Shown here in pieces: positions 1-8,101 of a stretch of DNA of 48,686 bases. The stretch's first letter is position 1; the number at the start of each line of letters is the position of its first letter. Under the pieces are notes generated by a model that was given only the letters and a program-made list of their open reading frames with translations, was not told the origin of the DNA and did no database searches. Origin of the DNA: an uncultured Aeromonas sp. (GTDB taxonomy: Bacteria; Pseudomonadota; Gammaproteobacteria; Enterobacterales; Aeromonadaceae); contig CAMFLW010000010.1 of NCBI GenBank assembly GCA_945957575.1, forward strand, positions 1 through 48,686, written 5' to 3'. The position numbers were made by a program, and so were the translations under genes.

Positions 1-56
1 GCGCCGGGGTCGATCTCGGCAAGCGCGACTATCTGGGCGGGCTCAACCTGCAATAA
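1..56 (+). CDS. C-terminal end of an unknown protein (partial)
   Basis: An open frame enters from the left edge in frame 3 and ends ...GKRDYLGGLNLQ at a TAA at 54-56. Only about 17 residues are inside the window, too few to name the protein. A strong hairpin terminator follows 36 bases later, which supports this being a true gene end. Confidence 0.55.
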   Translation, partial: AGVDLGKRDYLGGLNLQ

Positions 57-91
57 GCGCCGCACGCCACAGGCGGCAAACAGATAGCAAC

Positions 92-116
92 AGCCTGCCA
101 AGCGGCAGGCTTTTTT
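92..116 (+). terminator. Rho-independent terminator of the partial gene
   Basis: Perfect 8-bp stem AGCCTGCC/GGCAGGCT with loop AAGC, followed by a run of T. It ends the plus-strand transcript entering from the left and faces the convergent cupin gene. Confidence 0.8.
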
Positions 117-157
117 ATATCGGGTGGTACTGGGCTGGTGCGCAGAAAGGCTCCACC

Positions 158-670
158 CTAGAAGGGGCCATTGCGCTCGCGCAGCCGGTCGGGCAGGCCG
201 TCGTGATCCCCCAGCTCACGCTCGGGCACATCGTCCCAGTGCAGCTTGCCGAGGGTGATATTGCGCTCGGGATGCACGGCGTAGTGGATGCGATTGTCCT
301 CCCGATCGGTATCGCCAATGCAGAGCAGCCGGACAGTCTCGTCGGTGTTGTTGATAAAGGCGTGGGCCAGTCCGTCACCGGCCTTGAAACCCACCGAATC
401 CCCCGGTTGCAGCCGATAGAGCACGCCATCGAGCCAGACGTCGGGGGTTCCTTCCAGCACGTGGACAAACTCGTCCTCGGTCTTTTCGGCGTGGGGCCAG
501 CTGGTGCGGTGACCAGGCTCGACGATCTCGTGGTGAATGCCGATGCGGCTAAAGCCGAAGTGCTTGCCGAGGGCGCAGCCGCGGGAGAGCGGCTCCTGAC
601 TGCCACGGTAGTAGCGCGGTGTCTGCTCTTGCAGCTCGCTCCAGTGTTTGATGCAGGGGTGGCGGGTCAT
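158..670 (-). CDS. Cupin-domain protein
   Basis: A 170-residue protein with one cupin (double-stranded beta-helix) domain in its middle. Motif 1 lies around residues 52-74 (PGH, H60, then E66/E68 and G74), and motif 2 around 89-107 (PGD, G98, H103, N107), so likely metal ligands are present. The middle resembles small stand-alone cupins of the COG3837 type, which have no agreed reaction. There is no signal peptide, so it is probably cytoplasmic. ATG at 670 has AAGGAA five bases upstream. It reads as a single-gene unit convergent with the partial gene on the left. The substrate cannot be deduced. Confidence 0.8.
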   Translation of the reverse strand: MTRHPCIKHWSELQEQTPRYYRGSQEPLSRGCALGKHFGFSRIGIHHEIVEPGHRTSWPHAEKTEDEFVHVLEGTPDVWLDGVLYRLQPGDSVGFKAGDGLAHAFINNTDETVRLLCIGDTDREDNRIHYAVHPERNITLGKLHWDDVPERELGDHDGLPDRLRERNGPF

Positions 671-754
671 GGTGGTTCCTTATTCTATGAGGATGCGGTC
701 ACGAGAAGGGTCATCCTGACTGTCAGAATGCGGGGGGAAAAGCAGAAATTTTCT

Positions 755-784
755 GGTCAGATGAGCCCCTCTGACGAGGGGCTC
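755..784 (-). terminator. Hairpin after the cystatin-like lipoprotein gene
   Basis: Perfect 9-bp stem GAGCCCCTC/GAGGGGCTC with loop TGAC, 13 bases past the stop of the minus-strand gene at 797. The base run after it on the minus strand is poor in T, so it may be a weak or Rho-assisted terminator. Confidence 0.45.
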
Positions 785-796
785 AACAAGCAGGAA

Positions 797-1159
797 TTAC
801 TTGGCCTTGACGCAAGGCAGGGGGGGAAGCTCGCCCTGTGCAGCCGGGCGGGTCATCTGGTAGTTGCCGGCAAGATCCTGATAGACACGGGTGTTCCACA
901 CCTCTCCGTTGTCGAGCTGGAACTCGATGTCGTAGTTGACCCCGGAGACCACCTGGCTGCGCACCTCGCGGATGCTCTGCAGTTTGGCGACCGTGTTCAT
1001 GCGGGCCAACACGCTGGCCAGCGCAGCCTCCCCTTCCGCATTGGGTAACGGCTGACTCTGCCAGCCCCCAGCCATCGGCGCACACTCCGGCGCGGGTGAT
1101 GAAGTACTGCAGGCGCTCAACAGGCCAGCAACCAGGATGGGTAACAGCACACGTTTCAT
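797..1159 (-). CDS. Cystatin-like lipoprotein
   Basis: A 120-residue precursor. Residues 1-17 form a lipoprotein signal ending in the lipobox LLSAC (lipidated C17). The mature part shows features of the cystatin fold: a Gly-Gly pair at 31-32, a long helix-like stretch, and the motif QVVSG at 69-73 followed by alternating strand residues (NYDIEFQL). In eukaryotic cystatins QxVxG forms the loop that blocks papain-like cysteine proteases; whether this protein inhibits anything is unknown. RBS AGGGGGAA precedes the ATG at 1159. It would sit in the periplasm, anchored to the inner or outer membrane. Confidence 0.7.
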   Translation of the reverse strand: MKRVLLPILVAGLLSACSTSSPAPECAPMAGGWQSQPLPNAEGEAALASVLARMNTVAKLQSIREVRSQVVSGVNYDIEFQLDNGEVWNTRVYQDLAGNYQMTRPAAQGELPPLPCVKAK

Positions 1160-1259
1160 ATTATTTCCCCCTGTCTAAAAAACGACCACTCTATCAACAT
1201 CTTGCCATTATTGCAGCCAAAAAGGCTCCGGCTGCGCCCCGCTTGGACGCGCCAATCGA

Positions 1260-1916
1260 TCAGCGCCCCAGATTGTCCGCCAGCTGTTTGGCACGGTTGG
1301 CCGCCCACTGGTCGATCATCTTCTCCATCTCCTCGGCGGTGATGGGCTCATCCTTGTGGGTGGTGTCCGGGCTTTCGCGGGCATCCATCACCCGCACCAG
1401 CAGCTTGCCGCTTTGGGACTCTAGCAGCTGGGCCATGCTGCCCACCTTGAGCAGGTAGGGCTCCTTGCCGATCACTTCGCGGGTGACGTTGATGGCGATC
1501 TTGGTCGGCAGCAGGTCACGCAGTTTGGGATCTGGACGGGTCAGATCGAAGTTGGTGACGGCGGCCTGGATCTGCATGACCCTAGGGCCGGGGGCGGTGG
1601 CGATCTTGACGCCCTGCTTGATCAGCTCGCTCTGGAATTTGTCGTGGTAGTAGCGGCCAATCTGGTTCTGTTCGTTGGCGGTCAGCAGATACCACTGGCC
1701 ATTCTCCTGCCGGATAAACTGCAGCGGATCGAGAAGCACCTCATTGTATTGGCGCAGGTCAACGCCCGGCTCCTTGTAGACGCGCTGGTTGGGGTTGCTC
1801 TCGTTCGGCTGGAAGGCCGTTAGCGGGATCGCCTGCAAGCTGTGGGATAGCTGATTCTTGACCGCGCAGCCACCCAGCAGCGCCGCCGCCATGGCCACCA
1901 TCAACACTCTCTTCAT
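1260..1916 (-). CDS. DUF3313-like lipoprotein
   Basis: 218 residues starting at the ATG at 1916, chosen because AGGAG lies just upstream and the product begins with a clean lipoprotein signal (MKRVLMVAMAAALLGGC, C17). The frame is open further upstream but nothing supports an earlier start. The body, with YNEVLLDPLQF early and a long mixed alpha/beta part, resembles the DUF3313 family of envelope lipoproteins, whose function is unknown. It has the same orientation and start (MKRVL) as the lipoprotein at 797-1159, but about 100 bases separate them. Confidence 0.75.
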   Translation of the reverse strand: MKRVLMVAMAAALLGGCAVKNQLSHSLQAIPLTAFQPNESNPNQRVYKEPGVDLRQYNEVLLDPLQFIRQENGQWYLLTANEQNQIGRYYHDKFQSELIKQGVKIATAPGPRVMQIQAAVTNFDLTRPDPKLRDLLPTKIAINVTREVIGKEPYLLKVGSMAQLLESQSGKLLVRVMDARESPDTTHKDEPITAEEMEKMIDQWAANRAKQLADNLGR

Positions 1917-2172
1917 ATTTGCTCCTGCATCTTGTCGCTTGTTGCGGCGATGGACATCCGGCAGGAGAACCGTGCCGCTCGCCTCCCTGTCCAGAGAGAA
2001 ATACCCGATCCGGTCCGCCTCCACAAGCTCGGAATGGCTTTTGTTCAGGCAGGTACCAAGTGGGTGCGGTGCTGGCAGCTAGTCGACACGAGTGCAGGCC
2101 AGCCACAGTGACGGCCAGCCCCGGGAGAAAGGGTGTATGTGAACGGCCTGCCAGAAACGACAGGACCACCCA

Positions 2173-3303
2173 TCAGTTATCCAGATCCCAGGGGCACTGC
2201 TTGACCAGCCCCTCTTTGCCGCTGGCAACGATCGCCTGCTGCACCATCCGTTTATAGCGATTCTTGATATGGGCGGGCAGTGCGGGCACCAGCAGTCGCT
2301 CGTCAAACTCTGGCAGCGGGCGATCCGGCAGCACCGCCTGCTCCTGCGGGCTGAGGGGCGGCCGGGAGGCGACATTGCTGGCCGAGATGGTGGGCGTGCC
2401 CACCAGCATCTGGCGCTGCAGCGGGGCGCTCAGCAGAAAATCCACCAGCAGGTAGGCCGCCTTGAGCCGTGCGGGATCATCCCCGACATGGCGAGCGATG
2501 GAGAGGGCGTCGAGGGCATAGATGGCCCCCTCCTGCACCATGGCGATCCGCCACTGCTGGTTGTTTTGCTTGTTGCACTCCACCAGCTCCAACCCCCAGG
2601 TAGTGGCAAAGGTCTGCTGGCGCAGGGCGTCGCAGCTATTGACCTGATTGAACCAGAAGCCGCGACTGGCTTGCAGCCGCTGCGAGAGCTGCAGCTCCAC
2701 TTCATGCTGCAGCGTCTTGTCGGCCAGCATCTCGCCACTGGCAAACAGGGCGGGCGACTTGCCAAGAGAGAGCAGCACCGAAAAGAGCAGTGGCTCGAAC
2801 TGGTCGCAGAACTCGGCAAACTGGCCCGGCTGCGAGCTGTTGGCAAGCACCTGCCAACTGGTGGGTGCTTGCGACACCAGCTTGCTGTCGTAGGCGAGGC
2901 TGAACATGGCGTAGGATAAGGGCACCGAGTAGTTGCGCTCCCCCTGCTTGTCATACTCGGTGTTCTTGAGGGCGGGCTTCACCTCCGCATAGTGCTGCAG
3001 GCGACTGAAATCGAGGGGGAGCAGCAACTTAAACAGCGGTTGGTGATGGGCCTTGTAGAAGTAGCTGGTCGGCAGCACCACATCGGCGCTGCGGGTGCGC
3101 AGGGCGCGATAGACGCTGTCGAAATCGGTCAGCAGCGGCTCGATCCGGCTGACCGTCGCCTCCACCCCATGGGCTTTGGCATAGTCGGCAAACTGTTGTT
3201 CATAACCCGCAGGCAGATAACCCCACTCCAGCCATTTGAGCTGAACCGGGGCCGCCAGCACCGGGGCCATCCCCAACAACCAGCAAAGAGGCAGTAGACG
3301 CAT
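2173..3303 (-). CDS. Periplasmic polyamine/Fe-type solute-binding protein (PotD-like)
   Basis: 376 residues with a Sec signal peptide (cleavage near LAAPVQ). The fold signature is a group of bacterial extracellular binding proteins: LKWLEWGYLPAGYEQQFADY at the N-terminus, a DVVLPTSY segment near 75, and VPLSYAMFSLAYDSKLV near 128-144. The best resemblance is to spermidine/putrescine-binding proteins (PotD/PotF). No permease or ATPase gene stands beside it, so it is an orphan: either it serves a transporter elsewhere or acts as a periplasmic sensor. RBS AGGAG lies upstream of ATG 3303. The ligand cannot be read from the sequence. Confidence 0.7.
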   Translation of the reverse strand: MRLLPLCWLLGMAPVLAAPVQLKWLEWGYLPAGYEQQFADYAKAHGVEATVSRIEPLLTDFDSVYRALRTRSADVVLPTSYFYKAHHQPLFKLLLPLDFSRLQHYAEVKPALKNTEYDKQGERNYSVPLSYAMFSLAYDSKLVSQAPTSWQVLANSSQPGQFAEFCDQFEPLLFSVLLSLGKSPALFASGEMLADKTLQHEVELQLSQRLQASRGFWFNQVNSCDALRQQTFATTWGLELVECNKQNNQQWRIAMVQEGAIYALDALSIARHVGDDPARLKAAYLLVDFLLSAPLQRQMLVGTPTISASNVASRPPLSPQEQAVLPDRPLPEFDERLLVPALPAHIKNRYKRMVQQAIVASGKEGLVKQCPWDLDN

Positions 3304-3336
3304 GGCCGGGCACTCCTGACAGGTAAACCTTGTTTG

Positions 3337-3364
3337 AGTATAGGCCTCTGCGCCGACTCGTCAG
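3337..3364 (-). promoter_or_regulatory. Likely sigma70 promoter of the solute-binding gene
   Basis: On the minus strand a CTGACG -35 (3364-3359) and TATACT -10 (3342-3337) are separated by 16 bases, about 35 bases in front of the ATG at 3303. Confidence 0.45.
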
Positions 3365-3599
3365 GCTACCTGCTCGGCCCCATGCTCGCCAGCTGGAGAG
3401 AGTGACCACCGCAAACAGCAAGCAGGTCAGCAGATGCTGGGCTCGGTCGGTGGAGGGGACCGCAGATTAGCGAAGCGTCTCCGGGCCTTCGCCTATTCGG
3501 AAGGTCGCGGCTTTTGATGTTGAAGAATGGGAGCCATAACCGCTTAGGTCATGTGCAACAGCCGAAACGTTGGGGGATTTCCCCCCAGATTGTTACCAG
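3365..3599. other. Intergenic stretch without a convincing gene
   Basis: About 240 bases between the binding-protein promoter and the terminator of the efflux cluster. No open frame has an RBS or family look. Several small hairpins are visible, the best being TGGGGG/CCCCCA with loop ATTT at 3571-3587. Nothing here matches a riboswitch class I can recognise. Confidence 0.5.
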
Positions 3600-3625
3600 C
3601 AAAAAGCCCTTGATCATCAAGGGCT
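3600..3625 (-). terminator. Terminator of the DUF2955/HlyD cluster
   Basis: 8-bp stem AGCCCTTG/CAAGGGCT with a 5-base loop; on the minus strand it runs into TTTT. It lies 41 bases past the stop of the gene at 3666. Confidence 0.75.
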
Positions 3626-3665
3626 CTTTATTAATGAACATGGCAGGAGCGACAGCGGCCGAACT

Positions 3666-4697
3666 TCAGACTGGAGCGCGACCTGGCGGCTGGACTGCGG
3701 GCTCGGCCGGTGCATTGGGTTGCATGATGATCAGTGCCATCACCCCCAGAGTCACCGCCAGCATCACCGAGCCGAAGCGGATCAGGCCATCGCTCAACGC
3801 ATCGATGCTGGTTGAGGTGATGGAGTAAAACACCAACACCACATAGCTCGAATAGAGCAGTTGAATCGAGTTGTAACTGGCCTTCTTCTCGACAGCGTGG
3901 ATCCCCATAAACAGGGCGCACACCAGAGTGACCCCCAGTTGCCCAATCAGGTTGGTTTGAAAAACGCACACGATCAGGGGCGGCACGGCATAGAGCACGC
4001 TGGCATAGGTAGTCAGCAAACGCCGGATCCCGTAGTTATGCCCGAGCGCTGGATTGGGATCCTTGATAATCAGCGCCACCACGATAGCGATAATCGTGCT
4101 CTGCTCCAGATCGAGGGTGATGCCAACACAGAGGATAGTCAGCACCAATCCCGCCTTGAACAGGGTGTGCCAATCCTGATGAGGAGTCTTGCCTGCACCA
4201 TTGGCTGCAGCAGCGGCATCCGTTAGCGGCTCACCCCCCGGGAAGATGAAATAGGCCAGATACGCGGTAAACCCTGCCACGAAGATGTTCTGCAACAGTG
4301 CCAGCGGTATCTGATCAACCGAAATCCCCTTCTGTTTGACGAACACCGCAATCATGGCCGTCGCCACGATAAGCAGGATCGCGACCAGATCCTGTGCATT
4401 TTTCCGGGTTCTATCCATGCACCAGTAGAAGATGCCTAGCAGTGCGAGATAGTAGACATGGGGGTAATCCAGCAACAGCGTCGCCAGCCATGCCTGTATC
4501 CAGGAGGTCAGATACAGGACCCCGGCCATCAGGAACACCATGATGAGCGGCGGTGGATTGTGGGTGGTCGTGAGAAATACCGCACACATGGCTGGCGCCA
4601 GCAGCGGCAGATCCGTTCCGAACACGTATTGCCAAAACAGCAGTAGCACCGGAAACAGCGCTACCCGCAGCAAGGCATTGGCAGGGCTATGAAACAT
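3666..4697 (-). CDS. DUF2955 (FUSC-like) inner-membrane protein
   Basis: 343 residues from the ATG at 4697, very hydrophobic, with about eight to ten membrane segments in two clusters separated by a short polar loop near residue 175 (GGEPLTDAAAAANGAGK). This layout and the DUF2955 character resemble the FUSC/AaeB efflux components. The start was chosen because it overlaps the end of the upstream HlyD gene by 11 bases, as in coupled genes; the frame stays open upstream. The probable role is the membrane part of an exporter working with the HlyD protein next to it. The substrate is unknown; small aromatic acids are a guess from AaeB. Confidence 0.75.
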   Translation of the reverse strand: MFHSPANALLRVALFPVLLLFWQYVFGTDLPLLAPAMCAVFLTTTHNPPPLIMVFLMAGVLYLTSWIQAWLATLLLDYPHVYYLALLGIFYWCMDRTRKNAQDLVAILLIVATAMIAVFVKQKGISVDQIPLALLQNIFVAGFTAYLAYFIFPGGEPLTDAAAAANGAGKTPHQDWHTLFKAGLVLTILCVGITLDLEQSTIIAIVVALIIKDPNPALGHNYGIRRLLTTYASVLYAVPPLIVCVFQTNLIGQLGVTLVCALFMGIHAVEKKASYNSIQLLYSSYVVLVFYSITSTSIDALSDGLIRFGSVMLAVTLGVMALIIMQPNAPAEPAVQPPGRAPV

Positions 4698-5811
4698 AGC
4701 TGATATAACTCCATGCCCATATCCAGATGTCTGCCAGCCGCTCACCCAGATAGGAGTGCCCCGGGTAGAAGGCAACGACAGCACGACCACCGTAGCGAGG
4801 ACTCACGCCGGGCGGGAGATCATCAAACTGGATATTGACCGGGAAGCGCTGGGCACTCGGCTGGGAAGTCGGCGACTCCAGCAACCCGGTGCCAGCGTTA
4901 GCCTGCAAGTTGCCGTTGCCACTGCTGCCAAAACCGATGGAAGTGATCTTGCCAGTGAATACCTGACCCGGATATGCATCAAACACCACCTTGACTGCGT
5001 CATCCCGCTTCAAATAGGCTAGCGAATTCTCCCTCACCATGGCCGTCAGCCACAGTTGTTCGGTATTGATAAAGGTCAGCAAGGGCTGGCCTGCGCTGGC
5101 ATAATTGCCTTTGGCAAGCGTCATGTTGGTGATGACCCCATTGGCCGGTGCCTTCAGCTCGGTATGCTCGAGATTGAGCTGGGCCTGTGCACGCTCATTG
5201 AGCACGGCCTGGATTTCGGGGTTATCTTCACCCCGCGGGCCAATCTCAAAACGGGCTTTTTCCAGTGTAGAGGCGGCCTGAGTCAGGCTGGCTTCGGCAG
5301 TTTGCAGCTGGGTCAGACTGTCGTCCATGGCCGCCCGGCTGATAGTGCCTTTTTTCAACAAGGCACGGTAGCGTTCTACCTGCATTCTGGCGTTATTGGC
5401 CGCGGCGCGAGCTGCAGCCTCATTGGCTTTTGCGACCTCGATTGAGGCCGAATCGGCATGATAGGATTGCGCCGCCTTCTGCAAAGCCAGCTCGGCAGCC
5501 TTGACCTCCAGCTCGAACGGCGCTTTCTCGATCGCGACCAGCAGTTGCCCTTTTGACACAGCATCGTTATTGGCAACATGAATACTGTCGACAGGGCCGG
5601 ATACCTGAGGCGCAAGACGGATTACTTCACCATTGACCCTGCCCATATCGGTCATTGGAGTGACACGATCAGCCCACAGGCTGTAAATCCAGAGAATAAA
5701 AACCGCGAGGAAAATACCATAAGTCAGCGAGCGAGCCTGCTTGGTTTTGTCCTGTACGGCAGGCGCGGGAGCGGCCGCTTTCTCGGTTGCCACGCTCTTG
5801 GGTTCACTCAT
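4687..5811 (-). CDS. HlyD-family membrane-fusion (periplasmic adaptor) protein
   Basis: 374 residues: a short cytoplasmic Ala/Pro-rich tail, one membrane anchor at about 29-46 (LTYGIFLAVFILWIYSLW), a biotinyl-lipoyl half near 60-95 (APQVSGPVDSIHVANNDAV), a long alpha-hairpin coiled coil at about 95-215, the second lipoyl half (ELKAPANGVITNM), then beta-barrel domains. This is the EmrA/AaeA type of adaptor. It is the middle gene of a membrane protein-HlyD-DUF2955 unit, and its stop overlaps the next start. An AGGA-type RBS precedes the ATG at 5811. Confidence 0.88.
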   Translation of the reverse strand: MSEPKSVATEKAAAPAPAVQDKTKQARSLTYGIFLAVFILWIYSLWADRVTPMTDMGRVNGEVIRLAPQVSGPVDSIHVANNDAVSKGQLLVAIEKAPFELEVKAAELALQKAAQSYHADSASIEVAKANEAAARAAANNARMQVERYRALLKKGTISRAAMDDSLTQLQTAEASLTQAASTLEKARFEIGPRGEDNPEIQAVLNERAQAQLNLEHTELKAPANGVITNMTLAKGNYASAGQPLLTFINTEQLWLTAMVRENSLAYLKRDDAVKVVFDAYPGQVFTGKITSIGFGSSGNGNLQANAGTGLLESPTSQPSAQRFPVNIQFDDLPPGVSPRYGGRAVVAFYPGHSYLGERLADIWIWAWSYISYVS

Positions 5812-5850
5812 GAAGGTTATTCCTGTTCTGAAATAATTGGGGATGCAGAA

Positions 5851-6345
5851 TCAATCCAGCAGACTGACTTTCTTGAAAATCAGATTCTGCTTGGTGCGAT
5901 ATTCAATGACCAGCGTGATAACAAAAGCAAAGCCACCCACCAGGAAAGCAGCCCAGAAACTGGAGACAACTATCTCACCCATGTATTTGGTCCATATCAC
6001 CGCCAGTGCGATAAACCAGCCGAATAGCGCAGCACATTGGGTGACTGCGATAGGCAGCATGGTGCGCAGGAAAGAAGGATTAAAGCTGCTTTGCAACGCA
6101 GGAAATGCCTTGTGCAGATGTTTGACAAACAGTTTTGCGGTGATCAGAGACAATATGATCCCCAGGCCGAACGTCAGTGACACCGCCTCTCCCCACACCG
6201 ATGTCTGCTCGTGGGCAATGGCATTGACCGACAAGGGCACAGTTTCAACGTCCTTGAAATGCCAGTGTGCAATCAAGCCGTTGATCACACCATTAATCAA
6301 ACCTGCGACGATCGAATCCTGCAACCGGATATCGGGTCTGGACAT
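5851..6345 (-). CDS. Small membrane protein, first gene of the efflux cluster
   Basis: 164 residues from the ATG at 6345, which has GAGGAG 8 bases upstream (the frame stays open 7 codons further without an RBS). At least three hydrophobic segments are visible: SVWGEAVSLTFGLGIILSLI, MLPIAVTQCAALFGWFIALAVIW and a stretch near FWAAFLVGGFAFVITLVIEY. I recognise no family. Its position, 39 bases before the HlyD gene, parallels the small AaeX gene in front of aaeAB, although it is much longer than AaeX. It may be an accessory subunit of the exporter. Confidence 0.7.
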   Translation of the reverse strand: MSRPDIRLQDSIVAGLINGVINGLIAHWHFKDVETVPLSVNAIAHEQTSVWGEAVSLTFGLGIILSLITAKLFVKHLHKAFPALQSSFNPSFLRTMLPIAVTQCAALFGWFIALAVIWTKYMGEIVVSSFWAAFLVGGFAFVITLVIEYRTKQNLIFKKVSLLD

Positions 6346-6461
6346 CAATAAATCTCCTCGTAACAACTAAATACAAAATCGCCGTCCATAAGACGGCTGG
6401 CAAGAACCATTATACCCACAGACCCCACCCTCTAGCTTGACCGGGGGCAATACTCGGCTCT

Positions 6462-6665
6462 CTAACTAGCTCTCGCCTCTTTCAGTGAAACCTCTGGATA
6501 GACCCCCAGGGCAAGTGCCTTCTCTCTGCCACCATGGCGATACTTGAGCCGCCAGTATTTACCAGACTGGTTGACCAGCAGGAACAGCCCCTTCTCATCG
6601 GAAAGTTTCTGAGGCTTACCACTGAACTTGGCTTGCCTGGCTGCCAGTATAGGATAACGGCATGG
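6462..6665 (-). pseudogene. Remnant of a P4-type integrase (N-terminal arm-binding domain)
   Basis: Reading the minus strand in one frame gives QAKFSGKPQKLSDEKGLFL followed by LVNQSGKYWRLKYRHGGREK and ALALGVYPEVSLKEARAS, then a stop at 6464-6462. This is the DUF4102-type arm-binding domain that begins P4-family tyrosine integrases. The core-binding and catalytic domains are missing altogether, so only about 65 of some 400 residues remain. No clear start codon is left at its 5' end. It lies outside the P2-like prophage, 260 bases from the duplicated tRNA end, and probably remains from an earlier element. Confidence 0.8.
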
Positions 6666-6825
6666 GGGTATCTGCCGTCTCTGGTTGGGGATACTTATCG
6701 CATGCTGGGGGAAAACAAGTGGACACTCGGCTGGCCTGTAACGGCGCGGGCTGGTGGCCTGAGGGGGGACTTTTTAGCCCCATCTGGACTGATACCCCCA
6801 GATGTATCCCCGGCAATGGGGTATG
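6664..6825. repeat. GGGGTATC-type repeats, probable old integrase arm sites
   Basis: Related short motifs lie in both orientations: GGGGGTATC (6664-6672), TTGGGGATAC (6685-6694), GATACCCCC and GTATCCCC (6791-6811) and ATGGGGTATG (6816-6825). They begin at the 5' end of the integrase remnant. Clustered GGGGTAT-like repeats are typical arm-type binding sites of P4-family integrases, so I read them as remains of that element's attachment region (inference). Confidence 0.45.
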
Positions 6826-6860
6826 TCATGAGGCTATATGATACGACAAGAAATAACAAA

Positions 6861-6891
6861 AAACCCGCAGAGCCTTAAGCTATGCGGGTTT
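6861..6891 (-). terminator. Terminator next to the duplicated tRNA end
   Basis: 9-bp stem AAACCCGCA/TGCGGGTTT with an AGC/GCT inner pair in the loop; on the minus strand it ends in six T. Before integration it would have ended the tRNA-Leu transcript. Its loop resembles that of the terminator at 39275-39308. Confidence 0.7.
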
Positions 6892-6924
6892 CAGGTCTGC
6901 CGTAATACGGCATAAAACTGTAAT

Positions 6925-6979
6925 ATGGTGCCCGGGGTCGGACTCGAACCGACACGGTTATTCACCGGCGGATTTTGAA
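6925..6979. repeat. Attachment site copy, distal end (duplicated tRNA-Leu 3' part)
   Basis: A 55-bp stretch identical to 39405-39459, containing the tRNA 3' end with CCA, acceptor strand, T arm, variable arm and half of the anticodon loop. Identity stops within the anticodon loop, the usual crossover place for tyrosine recombinases. This copy has no 5' half and cannot make a tRNA. Confidence 0.9.
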
Positions 6980-7048
6980 ACCATCGCAAGTCATGTTGAA
7001 TCAATGGCTTGCCGTGTTTTCGCGGGTTTGCTTGGGGATTGGTGGGGC

Positions 7049-8101
7049 TTATTGGGTATCGCTGGTGAGCGCTGCCGCCATTTTGCCGCCATTTTTCAGC
7101 GCGGTGATCGGGTTGAGTTTGACGGCATCTTCGAGGTGGTCGGGGGCGAAGTGGGCGTAGCGCATGGTCATCTTGATATCGGTGTGGCCGAGGATCCGTT
7201 GCAACACCAGAATGTTGCCGCCCGCCATCATAAAGTGGCTGGCGAAGGTGTGGCGTAGTACGTGGGTGCTCTGTCCGGCAGGCAATTCAATCTCGGCCCG
7301 CCGTATTGCCTTCTCGAACTCGGTATAGCAGTCGCCGAACAGCCTGCCGGTGCGCTTGGGCAGCAATGCCAACAGCCAGCCGGCCACCGGCACGGTGCGG
7401 TTTTTCTTGCCCTTGGTGCGGGTGAAGGTCAACCGCCCGATGCCAACCTGTGAGCGGGTCAGCTTTTCAATCTCAGACCAGCGGGCACCGGTCGAAAGGC
7501 ACAGCATCACGATCAGCCACAGGTCTTTCAGCCCCGCACAGGCCGCCAGCAACTGCTCGATTTCATCCTGATTCAGGAAAGCCAGTTCGGACTCTTGCAC
7601 CTTGTACTGGCGTAGCACTTCCAGCGGGTTGCCATGAGCCCACTCACCCAGGCGGCCAAGTTCATTGAACACGGCTTGCAGGTAGAGCAGTTCGCGGTTG
7701 ATAGTGGTAGGAGATACCTGTTTGCGCTGACCGGGCACATAAAGCTCACCCGCCAATCGCCGTTCGCGGTAGGCCGCAAACTGCTGGGCCGTGAACTCGG
7801 TCGCCAGCGGGTTGCCAAGCGCCTCCGCCAGCCAGATCAGCTTGTCGCGGCGCCGGTCGCCATCGGTCAGGGTTTGGCCGTGGCGGCCATACCAGAGCGC
7901 CACCAAATCACTCAGTCGCCTTTCATCCACATTCCCCGCCTCTGGCTGTTGCCAAGGCTGGGCCAGCATGTGTTTTTCCCATGCCAAGGCTTCGCCCTTG
8001 GTGGCGAAGCGCTTGCGTTTGCGGGGGCCGTCACGACCTTGGGGATAGACTTCGGCAAGCCAGAGCTTGGGCTTGCCGTCGTCGAGTTTGCGGACGGTCA
8101 T
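7049..8101 (-). CDS. int: Phage tyrosine integrase
   Basis: 350 residues. The N-terminal arm-binding part (MTVRKLDDGKPKLWLAEVYP) is followed by a SAM-like core domain at about 60-160 and the catalytic domain, where R207, a lysine near 230 (TKGKKN), H280-x-x-R283, H306 and the nucleophile Y315 are all seen. It should catalyse insertion and, with Cox, excision at the tRNA-Leu site. The start at 8101 overlaps the previous stop as ATGA. Unusually it lies at the end away from the intact tRNA. Its last codons contain a repeat shared with the opposite end of the prophage. Confidence 0.93.
   Translation of the reverse strand: MTVRKLDDGKPKLWLAEVYPQGRDGPRKRKRFATKGEALAWEKHMLAQPWQQPEAGNVDERRLSDLVALWYGRHGQTLTDGDRRRDKLIWLAEALGNPLATEFTAQQFAAYRERRLAGELYVPGQRKQVSPTTINRELLYLQAVFNELGRLGEWAHGNPLEVLRQYKVQESELAFLNQDEIEQLLAACAGLKDLWLIVMLCLSTGARWSEIEKLTRSQVGIGRLTFTRTKGKKNRTVPVAGWLLALLPKRTGRLFGDCYTEFEKAIRRAEIELPAGQSTHVLRHTFASHFMMAGGNILVLQRILGHTDIKMTMRYAHFAPDHLEDAVKLNPITALKNGGKMAAALTSDTQ
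7072..7091. repeat. Arm-type repeat, left copy
   Basis: The 20-bp sequence CTGCCGCCATTTTGCCGCCA occurs here and again at 39326-39345, close to each prophage end. It contains a tandem of TGCCGCCA/TTTTGCCGCCA and lies in the last codons of int. A likely role is integrase or excisionase arm binding on both sides of attP. Confidence 0.5.

Noticed and set aside
203..1048. 281-codon plus-strand open frame
   Set aside because: Antisense across the cupin gene and into the lipoprotein gene, without RBS or domain.
3514..3828. Plus-strand open frame in the gap before the DUF2955 gene
   Set aside because: Spans the terminator and the antisense of the DUF2955 gene end; no RBS.
6534..6878. 114-codon plus-strand open frame near the att repeat
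   Set aside because: Antisense to the integrase remnant and runs through its repeats; no protein character.
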